A stretch of 64,000 nucleotides of DNA from Cladopsammia gracilis. Its lineage: Eukaryota; Cnidaria; Anthozoa; Scleractinia; Dendrophylliidae. Each line of letters starts with the position of its first letter. Positions within the stretch are counted from its first letter, which is position 1. Below are positions 19,635-31,055 of the stretch, piece by piece. The position numbers and the translations under genes are program-made. The stretch lies in contig JAJGOT010000053.1 of assembly GCA_022457155.1 (NCBI GenBank), forward strand, positions 524,501 to 588,500. Reading direction: 5' to 3'. Under the pieces are notes generated by a model. That model searched no databases and had not been told where the DNA came from. It worked only from the letters and a program-made list of their open reading frames with translations.

Positions 19635-21500
19635 GCGGCCGGAGTCTACGCTTCTACGCCCGGTCCGCCATTTTGAAAGCGGAGTAGGCCCTGGGGACTA
19701 GTTTGGTCCACATGTGATGACCTGTGATTATATTAAAAAATTTTCCTAAAAATATTCGGGTTTGTTTTCGAATTCCTTCCTCCCACGGTCCTGCCTTTAC
19801 ACTTCTGTCCGTAGTACATTATGTTAATTTCTGGAAGTATTTTAAACATGCTTCAATATGGATATCTCTTAGTTATTATTCATGAGTTTCGCCGTATGTG
19901 AATTAATGAAATGTTGACGCAAATTTATTCACTCTTGCGCAAATTATCACCAAAATGATCTTTGAATTTTCTTAACGATCTTTTAGTTTTCTGTTCTGAA
20001 ACGTCAATGATTGCTTAAATTACTACTATTCAAAAATAGTTTGCAGGGATTTGTGGAAATCCAGAAGAAAGAAATTAAACGTGTCGGGCATGCCAGGTTT
20101 GAGTGCAAAAGTTGTACAATCGACACCAGTTATGAATGGACTATTGGAGTAACATGGAGTAACTGGTTAGCTTTCAGTTGGGTTAGGAAATAACCCAAAG
20201 TGGAGGAAATATTAATTTCAATCCTTTACAGGACAGTGCTGTGTTGAACGTCGCGAAACAAGATACTCGTAGAAGGCAAGATTTAATTCTATTCATATCA
20301 TGTAATGCCAATTAACACATAATTTATATAAAACCGAGACCACCGAGTAAAGGAACTAAAGCAACAACTCTTTTAATGAAATCGAGCGCAAAAATATCGA
20401 TAAAACAAAATCAATATCGGAAAGGTGGTCAATTCAAGAGTCTTCTGATACAATTACCTCACACCTCTACAATATAATGAATTCTGAAATTTCTGACTGC
20501 CCACCTTAGCATTTTCAGGTTTACAACTACGAGATAGTGCATCGTTGCTTTAATGGGTAAGGTTGTAAAAACAATGTAACCGGTGCTTTTTTCCAGCTTG
20601 CTGTGAAATTAGAAGGGAGTGCGCCACGTTGATAAAACAGCGAACAACCTCTGAGAATCAGCCTGGTCATAATTGCATCTCTCATTTAAAACTTCCCAGT
20701 GAAAAGGTTGCAAATACAAAAATCTGATCATGACAGAGTTTACTGACAACCTGCTTTATAACTGAATGAACACAACATGGTACATACATTTTTGAATTGT
20801 CTAATACTATCGGTAAATTCAGTAAACTAAATCAATACCGGAAAGGTGGCCAATAGCTGCATGTCAATGTGGTGACCTCAAGCTGGGTGGAGGGTTTCGT
20901 GCGTTCCACTTGGTGCTTGTCTCACTTTCTTGTCCCGTAGGTATGGAGTACAGCCAGGAGTTCCTACAACGTCATACTGCTCCGAGGTGAAAATGGCGAC
21001 ATTCTAGCGGCGTTGCACACGGGTACAGTTATCGCAGATCAACGCAGTTGACTGGACGGCTCAATTCAGAGCTAACCGATACTATACTGTACTGTGATCG
21101 CCTAGGATGACAGGTAGGGCTAGTTTCATCCGGGTCATACCGGAGTTACTGCACTTAGCAATCAAGTACTACCGCCGAACGGACGGCCTGTATTCAAGCG
21201 GGGGTCACAATTTTGTATCAATTTTCTTTATCGCCGAAAATCCCAAAAATAAAACAGTTGCAAATCAGATTGCACTTTCAGAGAAAGACTTGTTGCTGAG
21301 TTTAAGAATAATTGTGTAGTAACTTACTTAGAAAAAGTTATATTTATGAATTACGCATGAACAAATGGATGAATGAATCAAAGCGATCCTGGAAATATGT
21401 ATGGAACCCCTGATGGAACCCAGGAAGTTGTAAAACAAAACACAGAATATTAAATTTTGCCTTGCACGGGATTCGAACCCGTAAAGTTTGCCATATGTTG
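19635..21500. other. Intergenic sequence with dispersed repeat fragments
   Basis: No gene recognised. TCAATA.CGGAAAGGTGG.CAAT occurs at about 20410 and 20832. The block at 20940-21085 resembles 23770-23895 (GGCG/AGGC-TTGCACAC, then GCAGTTGA.). Confidence 0.45.
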
Positions 21501-21506
21501 CAAACT

Positions 21507-22046
21507 TACGGTGGCCGATAAGAACAAAACAAAAACACAAAATGAAAACAGAATCACAAAATTAGAAAACAAAAACACAAAACCCACAACCGAAACAAAA
21601 AACTTAAAACAGAATCACAAAATACAAAACGGAAACACAAAACCCGAAAACAAAATCACAACATCCACAACCGAAACACAAAACCTAAAACAGAATCACA
21701 AAATACAAAACGGAAACACAAAACTCACAACATAAACACAAAAACAGAAACACAAAACCAGAAAACATAAACACAAAACCAGAAAACACAAACACAAAAT
21801 CAGAAAACATTAACACAAAATCAGAAAACGGAAACACAAAACCAGAAAACAGAAACACAAAACCAGAAAACATAAACACAAAACCAGAAAACACAAACAC
21901 AAAATCAGAAAACATTAACACAAAATCAGAAAACGGAAACACAAAACCAGAAAACAGAAACACAAAACAAGAAAACAGAAACACAAAACAAGAAAACGGA
22001 AACACAAAACAAGAAAACAGAAACACAAAACCAGAAACAGAAACTT
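21507..22046 (+). repeat. Left inverted arm of the transposon (21-bp minisatellite)
   Basis: The arm is A-rich on the plus strand, with units such as AAACACAAAACCAGAAAACA repeated every 21 bp and a higher-order pattern of variant units. The first 200 bp or so is irregular and shared with the right arm. Confidence 0.85.
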
Positions 22047-22447
22047 GATACCTATGACCTTCAGCAAAGTCTTCGCTGGGAAGCCGTTATCGCCTTGTCC
22101 CCCCATCCCCCTCCCCGCTCCCCCTCCCCCCTACAGTGCCAATATATTTCACCAAGCGATTACAATCTCTCAAAACACATTAACATATTTCTTTGCTTAA
22201 AAAAACAAGGTTCTCAAACGTTAAACCTCTGCAAAAAGCGAGATCGTATCGCTAACCTGCGAGCAAGCCCGGGGGGGGGGGGGGGCAACCCAGCTAAAGG
22301 TGGGGGTAAAGGACTGGGTTATTTTACTCAGCCCCGTACGCAGCACCTGGACAATTTTTTCATATATTTTATTTTTTAATCGTTTTAAATGAATTATTCT
22401 CCGTGAGTATCCATCAATGCAACCACTTATTCCAAATCCAAATCGAC

Positions 22448-22972
22448 TCAGTTTGTCATAACCGTCGATATGCCAAGTAGCGTTAGGGCCAGGGCACCTA
22501 TAAACACGTCGTCGAAGACGTCTTGCTCGCTTCTGTTCAACTCCCGAACAGGGTCAATTTCCTTGAGAAGCTTCATAACAGTGTCACGGGAAACGCGTAG
22601 ATTATATCTCGTTCTAAGACATCTTGTCATGGCACGATATCCCATCAAACAACCGGGACCATTCAGTTCATAACGCAAAGCTCGCCTTATTTCACGATCT
22701 GCACTTTGATTACTTCTCCTTCGAAGATTATATTTGACGTTGATCAGATATTTCAGTTGTCGAAGGCTCATTTGAATTCCATGATAGGCAGAAAGAAACA
22801 TGATAATGCTAGCATACCTGTAGCCGACGAGCCAGTACGAGTGAATGCAACCTTCCAGCGACGCAAAATGGCTAAGAAAGGGACATGCGGGAAGAGCATT
22901 CACAAAACAACAATAATTCAATAAGAAAACAGCAGCAAAATACATGCAGCAGTTCACGAAAAGAGCCGCCAT
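22448..22972 (-). CDS. Truncated IS3EU-like transposase (N-terminal helix-turn-helix region only)
   Basis: A 174-aa frame starting at an ATG in the context AACATGG. It has a hydrophobic N-terminus, then GYRYASIIMFLSAYHGIQMS (about residues 50-70) and GCLMGYRAMTRCLR...VSRDTVMKLLKEIDP (about 106-142). The spacing and the GYR...VSRDTV..LL..LDP pattern match the region just before the DDE integrase core of eukaryotic IS3EU-type proteins and resemble the HTH_21 region of bacterial IS3. No DDE core follows: the chain ends about 30 residues later, after an unrelated tail (VFDDVFIGALALTLLG). Either this is an internally deleted copy or the rest lies in exons I cannot see. Transposition would need a transposase supplied in trans. 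Confidence 0.6.
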   Translation of the reverse strand: MAALFVNCCMYFAAVFLLNYCCFVNALPACPFLSHFASLEGCIHSYWLVGYRYASIIMFLSAYHGIQMSLRQLKYLINVKYNLRRRSNQSADREIRRALRYELNGPGCLMGYRAMTRCLRTRYNLRVSRDTVMKLLKEIDPVRELNRSEQDVFDDVFIGALALTLLGISTVMTN

Positions 22973-23024
22973 GTTTTTTCAGTTATCCTCGGTTTTCACG
23001 TCGTTTTCTAGGTAACCTAGCCAC

Positions 23025-23565
23025 ATTCGTATTTAGTTTTTGTGTTTCTGTTTTTTGGTTTTGTGATTTCGTTTTCTGGTTTTGTGTTTCCGTTTCCTAA
23101 TTTTGTGTTTGTGTTTTCTGGTTTTGTGTTTGTGTTTTCTGGTTTTGTGTTTCCGTTTTCTGGTTTTGTGTTTCTGTTTTCTGGTTTTGTGTTTCTGTTT
23201 TCTGGTTTTGTGTTTCCGTTTTCTGGTTTTGTGTTTCTGTTTTCTGGTTTTGTGTTTCTGTTTTCTGGTTTTGTGTTTGTGTTTTCCGGTTTTGTGTTTA
23301 TGTTTTCTATTTTGTGTTTCTGTTTTGAGTTTGTGTTTATGTTGTGAATTTTGTGTTTATGTTTTGTATTTTGTGATTCTGTTTTAGGTTTTGTGTTTCT
23401 GTTGTGGATGTTGTGATTTTGTTTTCGGGTTTTGTGTTTCCGTTTTGTATTTTGTGATTCTGTTTTAAGTTTTGTGTTTCGGTTGTGGGTTTTGTGTTTT
23501 TGTTTTCTAATTTTGTGATTCTGTTTTCATTTTGTGTTTTTGTTTTGTTCTTATCGGCCACCGTA
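23025..23565 (-). repeat. Right inverted arm of the transposon (21-bp minisatellite)
   Basis: GTTTTCTGGTTTTGTGTTTC units at 21-bp period run from about 23030 to 23330, followed by the irregular outer part that mirrors the left arm. The 21-bp period explains the repeating seven-residue pattern seen if either strand is translated; these are not genes. Confidence 0.85.
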
Positions 23566-23764
23566 CAAACTAAATTGAATTCAAGCAATTTATCTGGAAT
23601 GATTATAATTGTCTGTTGTGGAACATCACAAACAATAATACTGAGGAGATGATGGCTTTTCAAAATTTACTTTAGAAAAACTGACAACCGCTCATTATAA
23701 TCCAGTAGTGACTTGTTGCGTTTTAAGTTTTCAGAGCAACGTTTATCTTAAAACGATCATCTGT

Positions 23765-24060
23765 CCGAACCCAGGATGAAAACGGGGACATCTTCTAGCA
23801 GGCATTGCACACAAGTACTTTATCGCACGTTAACCGGCGCAGTTGAAAGGAGGGTGGCCCAACCCAGAGCCAGCCGACAGTATCATATATCATACCGTGC
23901 TTTTATTAAGGCAAGCTTTTCATCGGGTCACTGGCGACCTACAATCTTGGACATTTCAAATGAAAAATTAATACCCCCCCCCCCCCGGGGGGGGGGGTAT
24001 CTGCCTGTAGACCAAGTAAGCACTGGCTTACAAGTTTTTTTTTAATTTATCAGCTACAAA
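23765..24060. repeat. Dispersed repeat block with C14-G11 foldback
   Basis: The block includes a copy of the module also at 20940-21085 and GGACATTTCAAATGAAAAAT followed by about 14 C then 11 G (23972-23998). The same GGACATTTCAAATGAAAAAT plus poly-C occurs at 25047-25092. Confidence 0.6.
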
Positions 24061-24479
24061 ATGACAACGCGATGTCTTTCCGTATACTATGCTATGTTAA
24101 CCTTTTCTTTTTTCAACTTTCGCCCCCTGGCTTACTGGAAAAACATAAACGACAAACTGCAAGGCTGAACTGACTAAGTAAAAAGGTAGATTTTGCGAGG
24201 CACCAATGCGACAGAAACCGATAAAGCAGGGTAGCAACCGCGGACAGCTGTTTCGCCCTTGTATTGGGGCTCGTCAGCGCGGTGTAGCTTGTAACAAACT
24301 AAGAACAACTACAAGAAAGCAGTCGTAAATAGATTGCACAATGACCCGTACACAATATCAAGTTCCGTACCTTGGAACCAACTTGTCACCCGCATCACGC
24401 GTGCCACATCACGTGTTGCGGGAAACAAGCCGTCCCAAGATGTCACAATGGAAAAAACTGGCCAGAAACGCCACTGCCT

Positions 24480-24600
24480 CCCCCCCCCCCCCCCCCCATG
24501 ATGATGGGAAATTTTCGCGCTAATCTGTCTTTGAATCGGGGGGAGGGGAGGTGTTATTTCTCTTTTTATTCCGTCCTAGATTGTCCGAGGTTCGCAATGA
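24480..24600. repeat. Dispersed repeat, GATGGGAAA...TTTGAATCGGGGG family (copy 1)
   Basis: Poly-C (17), then GATGGGAAATTTTCGCG, GTCTTTGAATCGGGGGG and AGGTGTTATTTCTCTTTTTA. It is shared with 25077-25182. Confidence 0.6.
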
Positions 24601-25046
24601 CGTTACGAGAGCCTATACAGATCACATTCCATAAGATGAAACTGAGCTGCAGGCGCACGTTCAATAAATAACTGATAACAGAAAGAACTTGTTAGCTGAA
24701 AAGAAGGAACCCTGTGCGGGATTGAAAAGATGATTTAAATAACATCATAATGCCTGTGTTTTTTGCGTTATCTACTCTATTGATATAAATATTAAATATG
24801 TTAAATGCATGTTCTAAGCTTTGTCCGAAAGTGAAGTTATGTTGCTTTAACGAAGCCGATAGATTCCTTGTGCTGCTTGTGTGAAAACCGGTATTGTTAT
24901 CACTGTGCGGCAATTTAATATAACCGTTGCATATCTCTGCTGAAGCTCGCGAACTTAGTTTCTCACAATAAAGGGAAAGGGAAAAGCGCTGGGAACGAGG
25001 TTGCTTGTGTTAATAAATAAAATAAGAAGGCGCTCACACTTGATAC

Positions 25047-25260
25047 ATTTGGACATTTCAAATGAAAAATTAATACCCCCCCCCCCCCCCCAGTTCAGTG
25101 ATGGGAAAATGGCGCGTTTTGGTTTTCGCGCGAGTCCATCTTTGAATCGGGGGAGGGGAGGTGTTATTTCTCTTTTTATTCAGGCTTCTTTTTGGGGATT
25201 TGGGTTAAGTTAAGCGAGCCGAGCGAGAACTAACCCAATTCCCCCAAAAGAAGCCTGTTC
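25047..25260. repeat. Dispersed repeat copy 2 followed by a hairpin
   Basis: GGACATTTCAAATGAAAAAT, poly-C, GATGGGAAAATGGCGCG and TTTGAATCGGGGG repeat the blocks at 23955 and 24480. It leads into an inverted repeat with arms CAGGCTTCTTTTTGGGGATT (25181) and AATTCCCCCAAAAGAAGCCTG (ending 25258). Confidence 0.65.
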
Positions 25261-25559
25261 ACAGGCTATCAATACTACCACCAGGGGACAGTGTGTACTG
25301 AGGCGGGGGACATGTACAATTTCATTTTAATTTTCTGACATCAAATATGCGAATATCAGATTGCAATTTCTTAGAAAACACGTTGCTCTGTAATAATAAT
25401 GTAATAATTTTACATTTAAAAGTGAACTACAGATGAAGGAATAAATGAGTTAATTAAAGTGATCTTGGAAATCTTGCAAGCAGTTGAAAGTGAAGTGCAA
25501 AATACTGAATAGATCCTGGCTTGTAAGTAGTAGATAAAATATGAGCGGAAGATCTGAAT

Positions 25560-25612
25560 AGCTAGCGTTTACAATGGCGAGCCGAAGGCGAGCCATTGTT
25601 AACGCCCATACA
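25560..25612. repeat. Short inverted repeat
   Basis: GCGTTTACAATGGC...GAGCCATTGTTAACGC, with GAGCCGAAGGCGAG in the loop region. Confidence 0.55.
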
Positions 25613-25629
25613 GATCGGACGCGAATATT

Positions 25630-26880
25630 ATATCGTACTTGTGAAATGAAACAATGAGTAGAGATCTGTATTAAAAGTTAATGAACACTAATTAGATGAG
25701 CAAGTGTTTGTATCAAAAGTTAATTCTACTGTTTAATAATTCATCGACTCAGTTGATTTGTATTGGGTTTACAGAGGTATACATGTGATTCAAATACTGC
25801 CTATTTATTGGTCATAACTGTTATGAATTATTAATGTATTTTACAAGGGATTATATTCCAACCTTTGCAGTTCAGTGTACCTAGTAGTGGTAATCGCGAT
25901 TATGACCATTCGGTTCGATTCACGATTCTTTGCTTCCACGTTTCGATTTTGGTTCGACTTTTGCATACCTTTTCCAGGGTGCCCTCAATGAGTTATTTGT
26001 GTTTTACACTTAGAGTTCAAAACTCTTTGAAATAGTGCTACATATTTAGCACTATTCTTGGTTTTCACTTACGTCATAGCAAAATTCAAAAGCATTAAAC
26101 AATAGATTTCAAATCAAAAATGTTTATGGAATTGTAGAGACTTTAAAACTACACATCTTGGCTAAATTTTGAAGCGCAAAAGCATTTCGTTCAAGAGTTA
26201 TAGGCGAACGAGTATTTATTTAGACATTTTTAGTAAGAAATGTATGGAGCGGCCATACACCGAATGCAAATATGGCCGTCCAACAATTTTTTGTTTGGAC
26301 CGGTTCTCAAGAAAAAAAAAGCAATTGAATAATGATAAAGATCAGGTCAAAATAAGTCATTGTGTGCATTTTCAAGGCCATAGTCTTATTTTAGGAGACG
26401 TTATAGCCAATCAAATGTTGGGAAAAACATGAAAGCGAGGCTAGTGAGGCTAGAATGTCTTTTCTCATACAAATGCTTAAAATTTCAGTGAGCCATAACT
26501 TTGCAACTGTTTAACCAAAAACACTCAAACTTTGCAAGATGATACATTTAGCCACACTTGTTTCCGTGATATCATTAATTTCGCTGAAAGCTTGGCTAAA
26601 CAAAAAACTGCCTGACGGCCATATTTGCATGCACAAAGATGGCGGCCAAAAATTCAAAGTCTTAATTACAATAAAAATCAAGCAAAAAATATTGTATTTG
26701 TTATAAGCTCCATTAACTCGGCTTATTAGCACTAATAATGCAAGCAATAACTTTCAACTGATTCAATTTTGTTTATTTTCACGGCTTATCTGAAATAGCG
26801 TGACGAATTGCGTGACACATTTAAAACCTTCGTAAATCGGAAGCAAAACATCGTTGAAACCTGAAACTTTTTGTGAAAGA
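25630..26880. other. Intergenic sequence, no gene seen
   Basis: AT-rich DNA with no recognisable domain on either strand. Open frames here are short and unsupported. Confidence 0.5.
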
Positions 26881-26888
26881 TTATAACA

Positions 26889-26985
26889 CTTGTATCCACA
26901 TACCATGTTAGAAACAGCTTTGCAGGACGTATACTTTAGATTTTTTTAAATTTTGTGACGTCATGTGAAAACCGAGAATATAGTG
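26889..26985 (+). repeat. Dispersed repeat, TATCCACATACCATGTTAGA family (copy 2)
   Basis: It matches 14886-14985 over about 95 bp with scattered differences. Confidence 0.65.
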
Positions 26986-27016
26986 CTAAATAGCATTGAT
27001 GAAACAATAGAAAACA

Positions 27017-27174
27017 ATAGGTGGTTTTCACGTTACGTGACGGCGGCCATGTTGGTGCACACCTACAAAAGAATTTTAATGACCTTCTTTTGTTATGTGC
27101 ACCAACATGGCCGTCATGGCCTTTGTCATTTGAGTCCCACAGGACTGAAGGTCACGTGAGTGAAAACCATCTAT
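27017..27174. mobile_element. MITE, GGCGGCCATGTTGGT family (copy 1)
   Basis: ATAGGTGGTTTTCACG and CGTGAGTGAAAACCATCTAT are inverse termini. The inner arms GGCGGCCATGTTGGTGCACA / TGTGCACCAACATGGCCGTC pair as well. A diverged relative lies at 40378-40548. Confidence 0.75.
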
Positions 27175-27519
27175 AGGCATTGCACTAACTTTGTATTAGT
27201 ATAAGTCTACTAGCGTTCTATCACGAATGCTGTTCTCTTATTGGCTACGATACTCACTATCTATTCTCAGGCTGTTGTAGAAAGTGAGTAGCCTAATGGC
27301 TACTAGCCCAGTGTCTGTGAAGAGTATTTGTTGTTAAGTTTTGAAAGTCTAGTAGATTTATACCAAAACAATTAGATTATTCGCGCGCTCTTGATTTCTA
27401 TCGAGTGATAGTTGATTCGGGCTTCGCCTTCATCAACTAACACGGGCACATAAACTGAGCACACAATCTGATTGTTAACTATTGAATGCAAAATATATTT
27501 AGCACTGTTTCACAGTTAG

Positions 27520-27653
27520 AGTGATTTTCCTCAGATCGTGCCATAGTTAGTACACTGATAGGGGTTAGTAGATCTTATTTCCTTTTTTGTGTGTCTTTTT
27601 TACTAGTATACACTAACTACTAGAAACTGTTTCACGGTCTGAGAAAAATCACT
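27520..27653. mobile_element. MITE, GTGATTTT...CTGTTTCA family (copy 2)
   Basis: AGTGATTTTCCTCAGATCGTG and CACGGTCTGAGAAAAATCACT are near-perfect inverse termini; the inner TTAGTACAC / GTATACACTAA also pair. Related to 8284-8453. Confidence 0.65.
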
Positions 27654-27690
27654 GTAAAGTGTTTGCACTCTATAGTTGTGAAACAGTATT

Positions 27691-27903
27691 AGGGGTATCG
27701 AATGGTCTTTGCGAACATTTACACGCACGCGAGCACTGTGTTTATTTCTTGCGAGCACGAGCAGTCATCAAATTGCATGCGAGCAATTGCGAAAATTTTT
27801 CGAGAACGAGCAAGCGAGTACTCGACTAAATTTTGCGAGCAAATCGAGCAAAGCCCACATTTCGCGAGCACTTGAAAATTTTAAGGGACCATTCGATACC
27901 CCT
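27691..27903. mobile_element. MITE with AGGGGTATCGAATGGTC termini
   Basis: Perfect 17-bp terminal inverted repeats bound 213 bp. The interior is rich in GCGAGCA words. Confidence 0.8.
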
Positions 27904-27909
27904 ATTATT

Positions 27910-29440
27910 CAAATGAGCACTTATTCAAACTAAATATCACTAACGATACGATAAAACACAAAAGACAATGCACTATTTTGTACTATTTAGATAAAAATAA
28001 ATGTATTACTGCTTTATGGCTTAAGTGTGAGAACGTACTCTACTAAAGCTATCCCCATAAAATGTTTCGTTTCCCAGTTTTCCACACAATTTTCCACACA
28101 CGTTTTGACATTTTATGGCACTGGTTCGCCGCGAACAGCTTAGAAAATAAAAACCAACATTTGAGCAGTATCGTGGGAGTTGCGTCGATCCTGATTCAGT
28201 TGCCGTGTTGTATCTACGTAGTCTGTAATTTCTCCTACGAGGACTTTGCCTTTAATTTCTGATAGTATACAACATCTAGAAATTTCACCGATTTCAAAGT
28301 AGTTTGTTTGTGCCAAACTGCTTTGAGTTTCTCGGAAAGTGGGTCGGTCGGGCAAAAAAAAAAGGGAATTGATTGACCGATGAAGCCTGTGTCCAGAAAA
28401 AGCCTGGATGCTAAGTAAGAAAACCTGGGTACACGTGTGCTTTCGATTGCCAATGTTTTCCAAATCCAAATTTACTCCTCATCTACAATGGAGGCTAATA
28501 AATTAAATATAAAGATTTCTATTCAAAATAAAGTCTTGATCACATGTTTAAAAAGAAAACTTTGCTTGTCAGACAGTGTATCTGATTTTTTTTTTTTACT
28601 TTTCCAAAAAAATGTGTGGGTCGGGCGATGGGAAACAAAAACATTTTTGGGAATGGCTTAAACTGAACTCTAAAAAAACGAACGATCATTACGTGAACGA
28701 AAACCCCTTCATGGAAAGATCACTCCTTTACTTAAATCTGTTTTTAATAAAATTATATCGATACTTCTACCAGAAATTGTGCATTATATATTTCTCTTAG
28801 CTATGAAGTTATATAATTACAGTGATAAACTGTATTTAAAAAGAGCATCTATATTTCTATATATTCTAACACATTACACCTGTCCTCATTAATTTGTGCA
28901 GGTTTTCCAAATAAATCTCGCGTACTCAAAGTTGCTTTTCGTAGCCGTCAATCAAATTTGTTTTCGAACACAAAGTCACCTCTCACCAGAACAAAAGCAG
29001 AATTAAAAAAATTCAAAATGTCATTACTCCGTAATTCAAGCAGAGCCCTTAATAACTACACTGGAAAGTCCTGGACACATCTCGCTCTTAAGGTTTTGTT
29101 CTAGACATAGTACCCAGTACGGCAAGTACATTACCGACCTATGTTTTATGCTTTGTAATTGTCAATATAAATACTCACAATTTTGTCGTCTTATTCAACC
29201 ATCTGCGTCTCATTTTCATCAGATAAATTTTCTCCAGCAATTTTTACATTCACGCATGGCATTAAAAGTAATTGTCGATAAAATTTGGAAACATTACCGC
29301 GTGAAAACTGTACCAGTAACCGAAGCCAGCAAAAAAGCTAAATGTCGTGCCGAAAGTGAAAGTAGGCCGTTGTCGTAGAAATGAGTCGATTGACGGCTTC
29401 GGAAACTAACTTTTTATTGCGCAAGTTTTACTGAGACCCT
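27910..29440. other. Intergenic sequence downstream of the hemagglutinin-like gene
   Basis: No gene recognised. GTGGGTCGGTCGGGCAAAA (28339) and GTGTGGGTCGGGCGATGG (28612) are related short repeats. TTTTTATTGC near 29411 supplies an AATAAA on the minus strand, a plausible polyadenylation signal for the gene to the right. Confidence 0.4.
29411..29417 (-). terminator. Candidate polyadenylation signal
   Basis: AATAAAA on the minus strand, just past the decayed repeat tail. No cleavage site evidence is available. Confidence 0.3.
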
Positions 29441-29442
29441 AC

Positions 29443-29489
29443 ATGTACTAATAAGAACGGGTGTACTACACCCGTTCTTATTAGTACAT
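29443..29489. repeat. Near-perfect palindrome (23-bp arms, 1-nt centre)
   Basis: ATGTACTAATAAGAACGGGT...ACCCGTTCTTATTAGTACAT pairs fully around a single C at 29466. It lies between the last decayed repeat of the hemagglutinin-like gene and its candidate AATAAA. Confidence 0.85.
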
Positions 29490-29559
29490 CAAAGTCACAT
29501 CTCGAAGTCACATCTTTAAAATTCAAACGACTTTCTATTTAGCATTTGATGTCAATTCA

Positions 29560-31055
29560 TCTCGTTCAAGTCGAGATTGGGAATCCTTGGTTGTTGGGCC
29601 ACCAAGTTCAAGATTTCCTTCTATGAGACTGCCAGATACTGTGTTGTTTCCGGTGTCGGCGTTCTTTTTTCTCTCGTTTCACTCCAGTTTGAAAATCTCC
29701 ACTTTTCAAGTCAAATGATCGAGAATCCTTGGATGTTGAGCCACCAAGTTCAAGATCTCCTGCTTTGTGACTGAAGATACTGTGTTGTTTCCAGTGTCGG
29801 CGTTCTTCTTTCCTTTGACTGTTGTCTTAAAATCGCCCGCTTTCAAGTCAAACGATTTGAAATCCTTGGACGTTGAGCCACCAAGTTCAAGATCGCCTGT
29901 GTTGAGACTGCCAGATACAGTGCTGTTTCCAGTGTCAGCGTTATTCTCTCGATTGACTGCAGTCTTAAAATCGCCAGATTGCAAGTCAAATAATTGGGAA
30001 TCCCTGGCTATTGAGGCACCAAGTTCAAGATCTCCTGCTTTGAGACTGGTAGATAATCTTTTGTTTCCAGTGTCGGTGTCCTCTCGTTTGACTCCAGTCT
30101 GAAAATGGCCAGTTTTCAAGTCAAACGATTGAGAACCCTTGGATGTTGAGCCACCCGAGTTCACGATCTCCAGCCTTGAGACTGCCAGATAGTGTGTTGT
30201 GTCCTGTTTCGGCGTTCTCTCGTTTCACGCCAGTCTGAAAATCGCCAGTTTTCAAGTCAAATGATTGGGAATTCTTGGAATGTTGAGCTACCAAGTTCAA
30301 GATCGCCTCCTTTGAGACTGGCAGATACTGTGTTGTTTCCCGTGTCCGCGTCCTTCTCTCCTTAGACTCCAGTCTGAAAATCGCCAGTTTTCAAGTCAAA
30401 TAATTGGGAATCCTTGTATGTTGAGCCACCAAGTTCAAGGTCGCCTGCTTTGAGACTGGCAGATACTGGGTTGTTTCCAGTTTCCGCGTCCTTCTCTAGT
30501 TTCACTCAAGTCTTAAAATCGGCAACCTTCAAGTCTAGCGATTGGGAATCCTTGGATGTTGAGCTACCAAGTTCAAGACCTCCTGCTTTGAAATTGCCAG
30601 ATACGTGTTGTGTCCTGTTTCAGCGTTCTTCTCTCGTTTCACTCCTGTCTGAAAATCGGCAACCTTCAAGTCAAATGACTGAGAATCCTTGGATGCTGAG
30701 CCACCAAGTTCAAGATCTCCTGCTTTGAGGATGCCAGATACTGTGTTGTGTCCTGTTTCGGCGTTCTTCTCTCGTTTCATTCCAGTCTGAAAATCGCCAG
30801 CTTTCAAATCAAATGATTGGGAATCCTTGGATGTTGAGCCACCAAGTTCAAGATCTCCTGCTTTGAGACTGCCAGATACTGTGTTGTGTCCTGTGTCGGC
30901 GTTCTTCTCTCGTTTAACTCCAGTATGAAAATCAAGTTCAAGATCTCCTGCCTCGAGAATGCCAGATACTGTGTTGTGTCCTGTTTTTGTGGTTCTTCTC
31001 TCGTTTCACTCGAGTCTTTAAATCGCCTGCTTTAATTTCAAGTTATTGGGAATAC
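29560..31055 (-). pseudogene. Decayed 3' copies of the 46-aa tandem repeat (out of frame)
   Basis: About ten further 138-nt units follow the stop codon at 31056. They still spell [30 protein letters not shown] and TGNNTVSG, but in changing frames with stops and indels. Short frames at 29706-30164 and 30535-30807 are pieces of this. They could now be 3' UTR of the upstream gene or lost coding sequence. Confidence 0.85.

Larger units (their letters stand above)
21501..23571. mobile_element. IS3EU-like DNA transposon with giant minisatellite inverted arms
   Basis: The element spans 21507-23565 (2,059 bp). Termini are TACGGTGGCCGATAAGAAC and its inverse, flanked by the 6-bp direct repeat CAAACT (21501-21506 and 23566-23571). 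The outer 200 bp or so of each arm match almost perfectly; further in, both arms become 21-bp minisatellite DNA built from ACACAAAACCAGAAAAC-like words. The only protein-like frame is at 22448-22972, minus strand. The 6-bp target duplication and the IS3-like helix-turn-helix protein fit the IS3EU superfamily as I remember it. Confidence 0.85.

Noticed and set aside
21462..21506. Possible tRNA on the minus strand (GGGTTCGAATCCC)
   Set aside because: Only a T-arm-like 3' half is present, next to the transposon insertion; no D arm or acceptor stem.
21507..22046. Possible CRISPR array because of regular short repeats
   Set aside because: The units are contiguous 21-bp minisatellite without unique spacers, in a eukaryotic transposon.
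21685..23347. Phe/Val/Leu-rich membrane-like open frames
   Set aside because: They follow the 21-bp minisatellite arms of the transposon in several frames; a composition artefact.
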